Origin: Spartobacteria bacterium
GTDB lineage: Bacteria > Verrucomicrobiota > Verrucomicrobiia > Chthoniobacterales > UBA10450
Length of the DNA stretch: 64,000 nt
Direction: 5' to 3'
NCBI GenBank assembly: GCA_003167365.1
Contig: PMTM01000006.1
Location: 782,435 to 846,434, forward strand
Shown: piece by piece, positions 10,450 through 18,529 of the stretch
Layout: each line of letters begins with the position of its first letter
Numbering within the stretch: position 1 is the stretch's first letter
Notes under the pieces: generated by a model
What the model saw: the letters and a program-made list of their open reading frames with translations, nothing else
Told to the model about the DNA's origin: nothing
Databases searched by the model: none
Made by a program: the position numbers and the translations under genes

Positions 10450-10599
10450 CGACCAAGTGTCCGACCATCGAGACCGAATGTTGTCATTTGTCGAACGAGC
10501 TTTGGCGCATCTGCTCGTAGTGAACCGCGCAATTTGATTTTGCGCAATGCCGGAGAGAACCGCCTTGCTTTTGCACCGCTAAGCTGAATCCTGCCCATA

Positions 10600-12003
10600 A
10601 TGCGGAAAACAAAAATCATCTGCACGCTAGGGCCGGCTACCGAGAAAACGGAAACCTTGCGGCAATTGATTCAAACCGGAGCGGATGTGTTTCGCTTCAA
10701 CATGAGTCACGCGCCCCATGATTGGGTTCGCCAAATGGTCGGCCGTATTCGCGAACTGGCGAGCAAGGTTGGCCGTCCGGTCGCCATCCTTCTTGATACT
10801 CAGGGCCCGGCTATTCGGACCGGCGATTTAAAGAAGGACTTGGAATTAAAACAGGGGGACGTGCTGGAGTTCACTGTTCGTGGCGCGAAGCCGAAGGAGA
10901 AATACTCGGTCGACGTGAACTACAGCGGGTTTGCTGGCGATGTATCGGTCGGCGATACGGTTCTGGTCGATAACGGTCTGATCAAAACGGTGGTGATCGG
11001 AAAGAGAAAGGACCGAGTTCGCTGCAAAGTAATCACTCCCGGCCATCTCGGCTCGCGCCGCCACATCAATCTTCCGGGCGTGCATGTGAACCTTCCGGCC
11101 CTGACCAAGAAGGACATTGTCGATCTTACGCTCGGTGTTGAGCTGGGAGTGGATTTTGTCGCGTTGAGCTTTGTGCGTCGGGGGCGCGATCTGGAAGAGT
11201 TGCGCAGTTTTCTGAGAAAAAAGAAGAGCCACGCCCTGATTGTGGCGAAGATCGAAGGCCAATCAGCAGTAAAGAAAATCGATGAAGTGATCGCGGCCGC
11301 GGACGTGGTCATGGTCGCGCGCGGCGACCTTGGCATCGAATGTCCGATGGAAGAATTACCGATTATTCAGCGGCGGATCGTCAAGCGTTGCATCCGTGTG
11401 GGCAAGCCGGTAATCGTCGCCACGCAACTTTTGGAATCGATGATCGTCAATCCAGTTCCCACGCGCGCGGAAATTACCGATGTGGCCAACGCCGTTTTCG
11501 AACAAGCTGACGCTATTATGTTGAGCGGCGAGACAACAATTGGGCGTTATCCAGTCGAATGCGTGAAAGTCATGCATCGCGTCGCTTTGCGGATCGAGCG
11601 CAGTGGGGGCGCAGATTACGCCGAAGACGTTTTGCTGGAAGATGCCCGGCAGAAAATGGTGGCGTCTGCTGTTTTTCTCGCGAGTTCGCTGCCCGGTTCC
11701 AAACTGATTGTCTTCACCCACCACGGCATAATGGCGCGTTATGTATCAAACATGCGCCCCCTGCGCGCGCCCATTTTTGCGTTTGCACCGAACGATGAAG
11801 TTTGTCGGCAGCTTGCTCTTTGTTGGGGCACCTATTCGCTGAAGACCACTTTCACCAAAGATCCGAATATAACCATCCAGGCGGCCGAGGAATTTCTTCG
11901 CAAGAACAAGCTGGCTGCTCGCGGCGACCAACTCGTGATTGTTAGTGATTTGCGCGCGGGCGAAACCCTGGTCGACTGCGTGCAGCTGCGCACAGTGAAA
12001 TAA
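10600..12003 (+). CDS. pyk: pyruvate kinase
   Basis: A protein of 467 aa, normal family length. Pyruvate kinase converts phosphoenolpyruvate and ADP to pyruvate and ATP in glycolysis. The N-terminus RKTKIICTLGPATE and the substrate motifs FRFNMSHAPHD, ILLDTQGPAIRTG and LPALTKKD are clear. The catalytic lysine region (IVAKIEGQSAVKKIDEVI), the magnesium and signature segment (MVARGDLGIE) and the LLESMIVNPVPTRAEITDVA block are all conserved. The C-terminal domain is also present. The ATG lies 150 bp after the start of the divergent membrane-protein gene, and no clear ribosome-binding site is seen. A strong hairpin follows the stop directly. Confidence 0.98.
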   Translation: MRKTKIICTLGPATEKTETLRQLIQTGADVFRFNMSHAPHDWVRQMVGRIRELASKVGRPVAILLDTQGPAIRTGDLKKDLELKQGDVLEFTVRGAKPKEKYSVDVNYSGFAGDVSVGDTVLVDNGLIKTVVIGKRKDRVRCKVITPGHLGSRRHINLPGVHVNLPALTKKDIVDLTLGVELGVDFVALSFVRRGRDLEELRSFLRKKKSHALIVAKIEGQSAVKKIDEVIAAADVVMVARGDLGIECPMEELPIIQRRIVKRCIRVGKPVIVATQLLESMIVNPVPTRAEITDVANAVFEQADAIMLSGETTIGRYPVECVKVMHRVALRIERSGGADYAEDVLLEDARQKMVASAVFLASSLPGSKLIVFTHHGIMARYVSNMRPLRAPIFAFAPNDEVCRQLALCWGTYSLKTTFTKDPNITIQAAEEFLRKNKLAARGDQLVIVSDLRAGETLVDCVQLRTVK

Positions 12004-12035
12004 AAAACGCGCGGACGTTTCCATCCGCGCGTTTT
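12004..12035. terminator. bidirectional rho-independent terminator
   Basis: A perfect 12-bp stem (aaaacgcgcgga / tccgcgcgtttt) with an 8-nt loop. It has A/T runs on both sides and starts immediately after the pyk stop codon. The sigma-factor gene converges from the other side and ends at 12053, so the same hairpin can serve both transcripts. Confidence 0.88.
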
Positions 12036-12052
12036 CAAATGAAGATACCGAG

Positions 12053-12907
12053 TTAAACCTCGACCGGAAGTTCGACGTCGACTGGGCGTTCTTTCTTGCT
12101 CAGGGCGCGCCGCAGTTTCGACAGCGCAATGTTCTGCAATTGGCGAATGCGTTCGCGCGTCACACCGAATTTTTTGCCGACTTCTTCCAAAGTTTTCGGC
12201 TTGCCACCGTCGAGGCCGAAGCGCTGGAAAATGATTTTCTTCTCGCGATCGTCGAGCACGTCGAGCAATCCGCCGACTTCGTTGCGAAGGTTCTTGTCGC
12301 GCAACAATTCAAACGGCGTTTGCGCCTCTTCGTCGCCCACGATCTCGCCGAATTCGGTCGAATCGTCGTCGCTGATCGGCGCATCGAGCGACGCTGGCCG
12401 GATCGAAACCGTTTTCAATTGCGAAACTTTGCCGCTGGCGATGCCGATTTCCTCGCCCAGCTCGTCGTCGGTCGGTTCGCGGCCGAGTTCTTCGCTCATC
12501 TGCAGCGAGACGCGGCGCATCTTGGAAATCTTGTCCACCAGATGGACCGGAAGCCGGATCGTTTTGCTCTGGTTAGCCAACGCGCGCTTGATCGATTGCT
12601 TGATCCACCAGGCGGCGTAGGTGCTAAGCTTTCCACCCTTGGCCGGGTCGAACCGCTCGACCGCCTTCATTAATCCGATGTTGCCTTCCGAAATCAGATC
12701 GAGCAACGGCAATCCAAGATTGGCGTAATCGTGCGCAATCTTCACGACGAGACGCAAATTCGAGCGGATCATCAGGGCTCGCGCTTCGCGATCCCCCTTC
12801 TTGATTTTCGCAGCAAGTTCGATCTCCTGCAGCGGGGTCAAAAGCGGGATTTGCCCGATCTCGCGCAGGTAAATCTTTATTCCAGTATCGCTATCTTCAG
12901 CGGCCAT
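12053..12907 (-). CDS. RNA polymerase sigma factor, RpoD/group 2 type
   Basis: About 284 aa from the ATG at 12907 (MAAEDSDTG; an in-frame start four codons upstream is possible). Region 1.2 (IKIYLREIGQIPLLT), region 2 with the promoter-melting and -10 segment (ISEGNIGLMKAVERFDP, STYAAWWIKQSIKRA), region 3 and region 4 (LEEVGKKFGVTRERIRQL) are all present. Region 1.1 and the large non-conserved insert of primary RpoD are missing. The protein could be the primary sigma factor of a lineage with short RpoD or a group 2 stationary-phase factor; the sequence alone does not decide. It directs core RNA polymerase to -35/-10 promoters. It stands as a single gene. Confidence 0.95.
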   Translation of the reverse strand: MAAEDSDTGIKIYLREIGQIPLLTPLQEIELAAKIKKGDREARALMIRSNLRLVVKIAHDYANLGLPLLDLISEGNIGLMKAVERFDPAKGGKLSTYAAWWIKQSIKRALANQSKTIRLPVHLVDKISKMRRVSLQMSEELGREPTDDELGEEIGIASGKVSQLKTVSIRPASLDAPISDDDSTEFGEIVGDEEAQTPFELLRDKNLRNEVGGLLDVLDDREKKIIFQRFGLDGGKPKTLEEVGKKFGVTRERIRQLQNIALSKLRRALSKKERPVDVELPVEV

Positions 12908-13258
12908 ATAAGTTCTCATCCGAGGGGCTTAAGTGTTGGATCGACAAGTCCTTACCGGTTTTCTTCGCCGGCGCCTCATCGCTCACATTTAGTAACATCT
13001 ATAAAAGTATTTAACAAGGTTAAATATTCGAATCTCTGACCGCTTTTGGACGTGTCTTGTTCAATCTTTTTGGATCTTCAATACGAACACTTTAGAACAC
13101 GATTAATTTCAGAATTTTCAGACTCGTTGCTCCGTGAATAAGCAGGCAACGCGCTCTCATATATATAAATACTCAGTCCGCCGTCACGGCGGTTCTCTTC
13201 TGTTCCCCTCTAATTGCCTTTTCCTCCTTCATTATCTTTGACAACTTATATCCCCCCC
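12908..13258. other. intergenic region between sigma factor and yifB
   Basis: No gene is visible. The stretch is more A/T-rich than its surroundings, especially 13000-13170, and should hold the divergent promoters. A short perfect hairpin (ccgccg-tca-cggcgg, 13178-13192) lies ~70 bp before yifB. It is followed by a pyrimidine-rich run but not by a clean T tract, so I do not call it a terminator. Confidence 0.5.
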
Positions 13259-14320
13259 ATGTTGGCCAAGATTTATTCCGCCGCTGTTTACGGCGTCGAT
13301 GCCTACGAAATTGAAATTGAGGTCAATGGCGCGGGAGGCGATCCGAAAGTCATCATCGTTGGATTGCCTGACACGGCGGTGAAGGAGAGCCGCGATCGCG
13401 TGACGACGGCGATTAGCAACAGCGCTTATCATTGGCCGCGCGGCCGCACGACCATTAATCTCGCGCCCGCCGACATCAAGAAAGAAGGGCCGAGTTTCGA
13501 TTTGCCGATTGCGCTCGGGATGATTTCGGTTTGCGAAGAGATCGACAGCAAGCCATTCGAGAACTTCAGTTTTGTCGGTGAGCTGGCATTGGACGGCGCG
13601 GTGCGCCCGGTCAAAGGCGTGTTGCCGATTGCGCTGGAGGCGAGGCGCCGGGGCAAGCGTGCTCTTTTCGTGCCGGAGGCGAACGCTCGCGAAGCCGCCA
13701 TGGTGGACAAGATCGACATCTACGGCGTCCAGAACTTGCGGCAGACTTTTCAATTTCTCCGCGGCGAGCTTGCGCTTCTGCCTACGCGCGGCGATCTCAC
13801 TGGATTTTTTTCCGCGCATCAAGATTACGACGTCGATTTCAGCGACGTGAAAGGTCAAAGCCACGTTAAGCGCGCGATCGAAGTCGCGGTCGCAGGTGGT
13901 CACAACATTCTTATGATCGGTCCGCCAGGTTCCGGGAAATCGATGTTATCAAAACGCATCGGCACGATTATTCCACCGATGTCGCTGGAAGAGGCGATCG
14001 AGACGACGAAAATCCACAGCATCGCGGGCCTGCTCGACAGCCAAAGATCTTTCGTGGCCTCGCGCCCGTTTCGTTCGCCGCATCACACCATTAGCGACAT
14101 CGGTTTGCTCGGCGGCGGCGCCTTTCCCAGTCCTGGAGAAGTAAGCCTGGCCCATAACGGCGTGCTTTTTCTCGACGAACTTCCCGAGTTCAAAAGATCG
14201 ACACTGGAAGTGCTGCGTCAGCCCGTTGAGGATGGGAAAGTTACAATTTCGCGTGCGGCCGGCAGCCTGACTTTTCCATCCGAGTTCATGCTGGTGGCGG
14301 CGATGAATCCGTGCCCGTAG
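13259..14320 (+). pseudogene. yifB: YifB/ComM-type Mg-chelatase-like AAA ATPase, 3'-truncated
   Basis: The start ATG at 13259 gives the family N-terminus [12 protein letters not shown]. The N-terminal Lon-protease-like fold ([36 protein letters not shown]) is followed by the AAA domain: Walker [11 protein letters not shown], the RPFRSPHHT block, Walker [10 protein letters not shown] and sensor region ATISRAAG-like. The reading frame breaks at MNPCP: family members continue with CG and a further ~130-150 residues (rest of the AAA domain and C-terminal helices). Here a TAG follows at once, supplied by a 38-bp sequence that recurs at 18410. In other bacteria ComM is a hexameric helicase that promotes branch migration in natural transformation. 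This copy has lost its sensor-2/C-terminal part and is presumably inactive. Confidence 0.88.
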
Positions 14321-14354
14321 GGATTCAAGCGGGGGTGACATCGAGCATAAATGC
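14317..14354 (+). repeat. 38-bp repeat copy 1, at the yifB junction (possible att/element end)
   Basis: It begins GTAGGGATTC and runs to CGAGCATAAATG, and matches 18410-18447 at 36 of 38 positions in the same orientation. It starts exactly where yifB homology stops. Just beyond, GAGCATAA (14344-14351) finds its reverse complement TTATGCTC about 45 bp later, so the unit has dyad symmetry reminiscent of recombinase sites. Whether it is an att site or a transposon end is inference. Confidence 0.65.
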
Positions 14355-14538
14355 TATTCCGTCGATTGTGGGAACAGGAATTCTGCTCCGTTATGCTCAG
14401 ATCTCGCTAACTCCTTGTCGCGGCCGGACATGATCATTGGCGCACTAGGATCATCAAGATGACGATCCTAGTGACTTACATGGCGATGGATATCGAGTGG
14501 GCCTCGGGGCATGCGAACCGCTCTATAAAGATGATCGT

Positions 14539-15303
14539 ATGGCGCAAGTATTCGGAACCTCGGGTCGCAACGCAACAGAACAGTCCCATCAACGTACAAA
14601 GCGATTGCTTGTCACGGGATTTGTAGGAATCGCGGCGCTAGCCGTTCTCGGCGGGTACGCTCTTGGGGCAGCATTTCCGATTCGCGGATTCGTCCTCAGC
14701 TGGGTGCTGATCATTAACGCACTACTCGGCCTCCTCATATGGCTCATCGGCAAGTGGGCCACGGACAAGATCGACACGATAGATCGAGAACGAATCTCCT
14801 GGCGCAAAGGCGCTGTGGGCGAAGCGCTCGTCGCTGCGACCCTGACAGAACTGCCGGGCAATTTTGTTGTCGTCAACGATGTGTCGAATCGTTTCGGCAA
14901 TATTGATCACGTAGTAATCGGCCCCACCGGTGTTTACATGATCGACGCCAAAAACTGGACAGGCTCAGTAAAAGCAGATGCTCAGGGAGAGCTGATGCTG
15001 AATGAAAAACCTCTCCCGAAGCCGCCGATCAAATCGCTTCTTGGGTCAGTGATGGATTTTCAAAGCAAGCTCAAGGCGTTAACCGACGCAGACTATTTCG
15101 TTCGTGGACTGATGGTGTTTCCCAACGCGTACGTGGAAGCGAACTATGGCTCAACGCGCCAAATTCACTGCTTGCGAAATGAGCGATTGGGCGAGTATCT
15201 CCAGGACCAGGAATTTTCACGAAAACTTTCCCGATCCGACATCGACGGAATTAAGCGCGCAACTCTTCAACTTGCCGGAATGGACGAACGCTTCACCGTT
15301 TGA
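14539..15303 (+). CDS. membrane protein with NERD (nuclease-related) domain
   Basis: About 254 aa from the ATG at 14539. Two transmembrane helices occur near residues 25-45 and 52-70. A NERD domain follows: GAVGEALVAATL, then GNIDHVVIGPTGVYMIDAKN, in which Asp and the Asp-x-Lys pair match the PD-(D/E)xK-like core of NERD proteins. NERD domains occur in bacterial defence and DNA-processing contexts. The gene is the first in a same-strand cluster that begins directly after the yifB junction. An in-frame upstream start at 14497 exists but adds a non-hydrophobic leader. Confidence 0.82.
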   Translation: MAQVFGTSGRNATEQSHQRTKRLLVTGFVGIAALAVLGGYALGAAFPIRGFVLSWVLIINALLGLLIWLIGKWATDKIDTIDRERISWRKGAVGEALVAATLTELPGNFVVVNDVSNRFGNIDHVVIGPTGVYMIDAKNWTGSVKADAQGELMLNEKPLPKPPIKSLLGSVMDFQSKLKALTDADYFVRGLMVFPNAYVEANYGSTRQIHCLRNERLGEYLQDQEFSRKLSRSDIDGIKRATLQLAGMDERFTV

Positions 15304-15395
15304 ACGGCCTACGCAGGTCGTCCGCCGTCAAGACCAGCCTTTCTCCGCGCCGGAGCACTTCCGGATGGGTATCGAGATAGACTTCGACTAGCGCG

Positions 15396-15430
15396 TTGAC
15401 ACCGAAGGGAAATACGCTATTTAGCGTATT
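15396..15430 (+). promoter_or_regulatory. sigma-70-like promoter with palindromic operator
   Basis: TTGACA (15396-15401) is separated by 16 bp from TATTTA (15418-15423). The -10 is embedded in a perfect inverted repeat, aatacgc-tattta-gcgtatt (15411-15430), which ends directly before the ATG of the XRE gene at 15431. Transcription from this promoter would start at about the ATG, predicting a leaderless mRNA and autorepression by the XRE protein. Confidence 0.62.
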
Positions 15431-15763
15431 ATGTCAGACGATATACTCAGCTTTGGTCGGCGGATCGCCAAAAGGCGGAAGGAGTTGGGATTTAGTCTGA
15501 AGGACGTATCAGACCGGGTTAAGAAAGAAGACGGGGAGTCAATATCTCCCCAATACCTCAATGACATCGAACACGACCGGCGACAGCCCGATTCGGAACG
15601 TCTCATCGATCAATTAGCGCTCGCACTTAAACTCCCGGCGGAAGTGCTGTATTACGAGGCTGGAAAACTCGGAGATTCAACAAAGGCTCGGAAAGCCAGT
15701 GAGAAGCAGATCGTTGCCGCTTACAAGGCTTTCCGCCATACGCTGAAAGATCCCGGCAAATGA
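15431..15763 (+). CDS. XRE-family helix-turn-helix regulator
   Basis: A protein of 110 aa. The HTH_3 domain spans residues ~7-65 (FGRRIAKRRKELGFSLKDVS, then SPQYLNDIEHDRRQPDSERL as recognition and scaffold helices). The gene overlaps the downstream metallopeptidase by four bases (ATGA), so the two are translationally coupled, as in many XRE/ImmA pairs. It very likely binds the palindrome over its own -10 box. In known pairs the ImmA-type protease cleaves the repressor to derepress a mobile element or toxin module; that link is inferred here. Confidence 0.9.
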   Translation: MSDDILSFGRRIAKRRKELGFSLKDVSDRVKKEDGESISPQYLNDIEHDRRQPDSERLIDQLALALKLPAEVLYYEAGKLGDSTKARKASEKQIVAAYKAFRHTLKDPGK

Positions 15764-16470
15764 AGTACGTGCCGGATCGCACCGGTCGTTTTCCGAAGCG
15801 ACCCCATTACGAGCCAGCTGAATTAGACCAAGAATGTGAGCACATCATCACTGATTTTATGCGCGATCATTGTGGTGGATTTCGGTTGCCGATACCGACC
15901 GAAGCGCTGACAAAGCTCATCGAGAAGGATGCCGAAGATCTCGATCTTTTCTCAGATCTATCTGGAGAAGGTAGCGATGTCGAGGGTGTGACAGACTTCG
16001 TCGCCAAATGCAAACCGCGTGTGCGGATTTCCAGCACTCTGTCAAACCAGCGCGGTGAGAACCGTCTGCGGACCACTCTGGCGCACGAGTATGGCCACGT
16101 GAAGTTCCACGATTTTCTGTGGCAGGTTGAGGTAACAAACCAAAGACTCCATGCGCATTTCGCGCCCGAGGCTTCGCCCAAGTGTCACCGGGGGCGAATC
16201 CTTAATGCCCCCTACTCCGATTGGATGGAATGGCAGGCGGGATACATATCAGGGAGCTTGCTGATGCCTGTCACTTCGGTACGCGGAATGGCCGCATCGT
16301 TTATGGAAACTTATAAACTTTTCGCGCCGGTGCCCTCGACGGCGAACGAAGCTGGGATGCTTGTAGACTTGATCCATACCGCTTTTGCCGTCTCCATCGA
16401 AGCTGCCCGCGTCCGTTTGTTGAAGCTCAGTTTGCTAAGCTCCGTCGATCTGGGACCACAACTGTTTTGA
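15760..16470 (+). CDS. ImmA/IrrE-type zinc metallopeptidase
   Basis: A protein of 236 aa. The zinc motif HEYGH sits in TLAHEYGHVKFHD, preceded by the NRLRTTLAHE context typical of the M78 family. A further motif, YSDWMEWQAGYISGSLLMP, matches the conserved helix with the third zinc ligand (Glu/Gln-rich ExQA-type). It starts inside the end of the XRE gene (ATGA overlap). It should act in the cytoplasm, most likely cleaving the paired XRE repressor upon a signal. The inserted HAHFAPEASPKCHRG segment with Cys/His is unusual and might bind a second metal. Confidence 0.92.
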   Translation: MKYVPDRTGRFPKRPHYEPAELDQECEHIITDFMRDHCGGFRLPIPTEALTKLIEKDAEDLDLFSDLSGEGSDVEGVTDFVAKCKPRVRISSTLSNQRGENRLRTTLAHEYGHVKFHDFLWQVEVTNQRLHAHFAPEASPKCHRGRILNAPYSDWMEWQAGYISGSLLMPVTSVRGMAASFMETYKLFAPVPSTANEAGMLVDLIHTAFAVSIEAARVRLLKLSLLSSVDLGPQLF

Positions 16471-16566
16471 TTTATTTTGCTTGTGCTTACGTCAATCAGC
16501 GGATACGCTTAATGACAGACGCGGATGAACCGTGTCCAAATCACTAACAACAAAGGAGAAAACTAT

Positions 16567-16869
16567 ATGAAGGAATACCAAGTAACCTGCATAACGAAAC
16601 CGGATCGTTTCAACACGCACGAGCACATCACGCACATTGGCAATGTCGCCGGCAAGTGGAAGATCACACGCGAACTGGCCATCCAAAAAATCGAATCCAA
16701 GCAGGAGGCCTTTTTCACGGTTGATCGAACTTCCGGACGAAAGATGTATGTGGGCGTTGTGAGGGAGGCAGGCAAACTGCCTTTTCTGCGCACTCACGCG
16801 GACGGGAAATGGAACGACAACTTGCTGGCTCAAGCGGAATGCAACGGGTCGTGCAAATTGATTGGCTAA
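16567..16869 (+). CDS. DUF3892-like small protein
   Basis: 100 aa from the ATG at 16567, which follows a good ribosome-binding site (AAAGGAG, 16552-16558). The core YQVTCITKPDR...ITHIG followed by the AIQKIESKQEAFFT and GRKMYVGV blocks is the DUF3892 pattern (a small alpha/beta domain of unknown role). Basic residues and the family's frequent linkage to mobile DNA suggest a nucleic-acid or regulatory function, but none is proven. It lies ~96 bp after the metallopeptidase in the same cluster. Confidence 0.8.
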   Translation: MKEYQVTCITKPDRFNTHEHITHIGNVAGKWKITRELAIQKIESKQEAFFTVDRTSGRKMYVGVVREAGKLPFLRTHADGKWNDNLLAQAECNGSCKLIG

Positions 16870-16932
16870 TTGGGATTGGGGTGGCGAACAAAAATTGCTG
16901 CCCTATTCCATCAGGTAAAGGTTGTTGAACTA

Positions 16933-17994
16933 ATGACAGCTCCACTTTTCCGGGAAGGCGGGCCGTACAAAGTGCGGCGCACAGGCCACGAACAATACGA
17001 AATGAGTATTCCGCTCCCCACCGATTCCGAAGGACGCGTCGCTCGTGAGTGCCCATCGTCAACCTGCTCGCCAGGGTACTTCAAAGTGAAATCGGGCACG
17101 GGCATTACCCAAAACCATACCGAAGCGTTTTGCCCGTATTGCCGTTTCGGTAGCGAGCCGGGTAAGTTTTTCACAAAAGGCCAGGTAGAATACGCCAAGT
17201 CCGTTATGAAGCGGGAAGCGGTAGCGGGCGTCGAGGGCATGATGCGTGATGCTTTCGGCATTGGTTCTTCAGGTAAGAAAACGATTGGGGACGGTCCGAT
17301 AAAGCTGGAGTTCAGCATTAAACGAGGCAGCCCGCCGTCTGTTTATCGTCCTTTTGAAGAGGCGTTACAAAGAACGGTGATTTGTCCGAAGTGCGGATTG
17401 GATCACGGTGTTTTTGGCTTAGCCGTTTGGTGTCCAGATTGTGGCGAGGACATTTTCCTGACGCACGTGGAGGCGGAATTGCGCGTAATACAAACGATGT
17501 TGTCGGACATTCCTCGGCGGCGCAAGGATCTCGGCCCTCGGATCGCTGCACGAGATGAGGAAAATTGCTTAGAAGATGTCGTCTCGGTCTATGAGGCAGT
17601 GCTGCGGGCCATAGTGGTTCGAGAGTTGAGGAACCGTGGAAAAACCATGGAGGAGATTCAAGACACTCTTAAACGTCGCGTTGGAAACAAGCTTCAGAGC
17701 GTTCTGCTTTCACAGGAAACAGTAGAACAACTGCTAGGGCGAAGGTTATTTGAACCATTCGAACAACAGGAAATTGATCGATTGCGGCAAACGTTTGAGA
17801 AGCGGCATCCAATCACGCACAACCTTGGCGTCGTTGACCGAAAGTACTTGGAGCGTCTACGAACGGCAGAACGCGAAGGCCGCGAAATCCGGGTAACACC
17901 AGGCGAGGTGTCGGATGCCATTAGCGTTGTCCTGAAGATTGTGACTGACCTGCATCGCCGCCTTTTCGATCTGACCGCAAATGGAACCGTATGA
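16933..17994 (+). CDS. zinc-ribbon protein with HEPN-like C-terminus
   Basis: About 353 aa from the ATG at 16933 (MTAPLFREGG); an earlier in-frame GTG/TTG-type start is possible. Cysteines are paired in CPSSTC, CPYC, then CPKC...CPDC (residues ~135-180), pointing to two zinc knuckles. The C-terminal half is alpha-helical, and the segment FEKRHPITHNLGVVD contains an R-x4-H arrangement like the ribonuclease motif of HEPN domains. I do not recognise a named family. A role as an RNase-type effector or a zinc-binding sensor is inferred from the motif and from its place between DUF3892 and DUF1883 genes. Confidence 0.72.
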   Translation: MTAPLFREGGPYKVRRTGHEQYEMSIPLPTDSEGRVARECPSSTCSPGYFKVKSGTGITQNHTEAFCPYCRFGSEPGKFFTKGQVEYAKSVMKREAVAGVEGMMRDAFGIGSSGKKTIGDGPIKLEFSIKRGSPPSVYRPFEEALQRTVICPKCGLDHGVFGLAVWCPDCGEDIFLTHVEAELRVIQTMLSDIPRRRKDLGPRIAARDEENCLEDVVSVYEAVLRAIVVRELRNRGKTMEEIQDTLKRRVGNKLQSVLLSQETVEQLLGRRLFEPFEQQEIDRLRQTFEKRHPITHNLGVVDRKYLERLRTAEREGREIRVTPGEVSDAISVVLKIVTDLHRRLFDLTANGTV

Positions 17995-18254
17995 ACTTTA
18001 TCCATTCGCGTGAATATCTGAACCGTGGCAACGTCGTGCAGTTGGATTGTGATACGCAATGCAACTTCATGATTACCACCGACAGCGATTTTTCATCGTA
18101 TCGATGCGGCGGTAGATTTCAGTATTACGGTGGGCACTATTCCCGATTCCCTGCACGGATCGCTATTCCCCATTCTGATAACTGGAACATCATCGTCGAT
18201 CTTGGCGGCGGCAGAGCGAATATCCGTTATAACATTAGTATACTAAGGGGCTAG
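17991..18254 (+). CDS. DUF1883-like protein
   Basis: A protein of 87 aa. The pattern NFIHSREYLNRGNVVQLDCD, a central FQYYGGHYSRFPARIAIP and a terminal WNIIVDLGGG...I.Y matches the DUF1883 domain, a small all-beta fold often seen next to or fused with TIR and other defence domains. It overlaps the preceding gene by four bases (ATGA), so the two are coupled and may form a sensor/effector pair. Last gene of the 14.5-18.25 kb cluster. Confidence 0.75.
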   Translation: MNFIHSREYLNRGNVVQLDCDTQCNFMITTDSDFSSYRCGGRFQYYGGHYSRFPARIAIPHSDNWNIIVDLGGGRANIRYNISILRG

Positions 18255-18409
18255 GCGGCTGACCGAGGATATCTGTTTTGCCTGGCGCAGAAAGACTCAA
18301 GAGGGGAGTAGGCCAATCTCCTTTACAAGAGCAGGCGCTTCAGACTATCCAGCGATGCGCCCCTCATGATCGCAATCTCGTATCGCCGGGAAGATTCACT
18401 ACCCATTGC

Positions 18410-18447
18410 GTAGGGATTCGAGCGGGGGTGACAGCGAGCATAAATGT
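18410..18447 (+). repeat. 38-bp repeat copy 2
   Basis: Same orientation as 14317-14354 and identical at 36 of 38 positions. It too is followed by a dyad: GAGCATAA (18436-18443) with TTATGCTT about 40 bp downstream, and inside it TTCCGT facing ACGGA. The region 18255-18529 around it has no gene. The two copies enclose the 4.1-kb cargo that begins at the yifB break. Confidence 0.65.
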
Positions 18448-18529
18448 TCTTCCGTAATTGGAGGAACGGATCTCGACACCCTTATGCTTAGGTCTCTCGG
18501 AATCTCGAAAAGGAGATGTGGACGATTTC

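Noticed and set aside
13178..13192. Hairpin before yifB as a terminator or riboswitch
   Set aside because: The stem has only 6 bp with no T tract and no further conserved structure.
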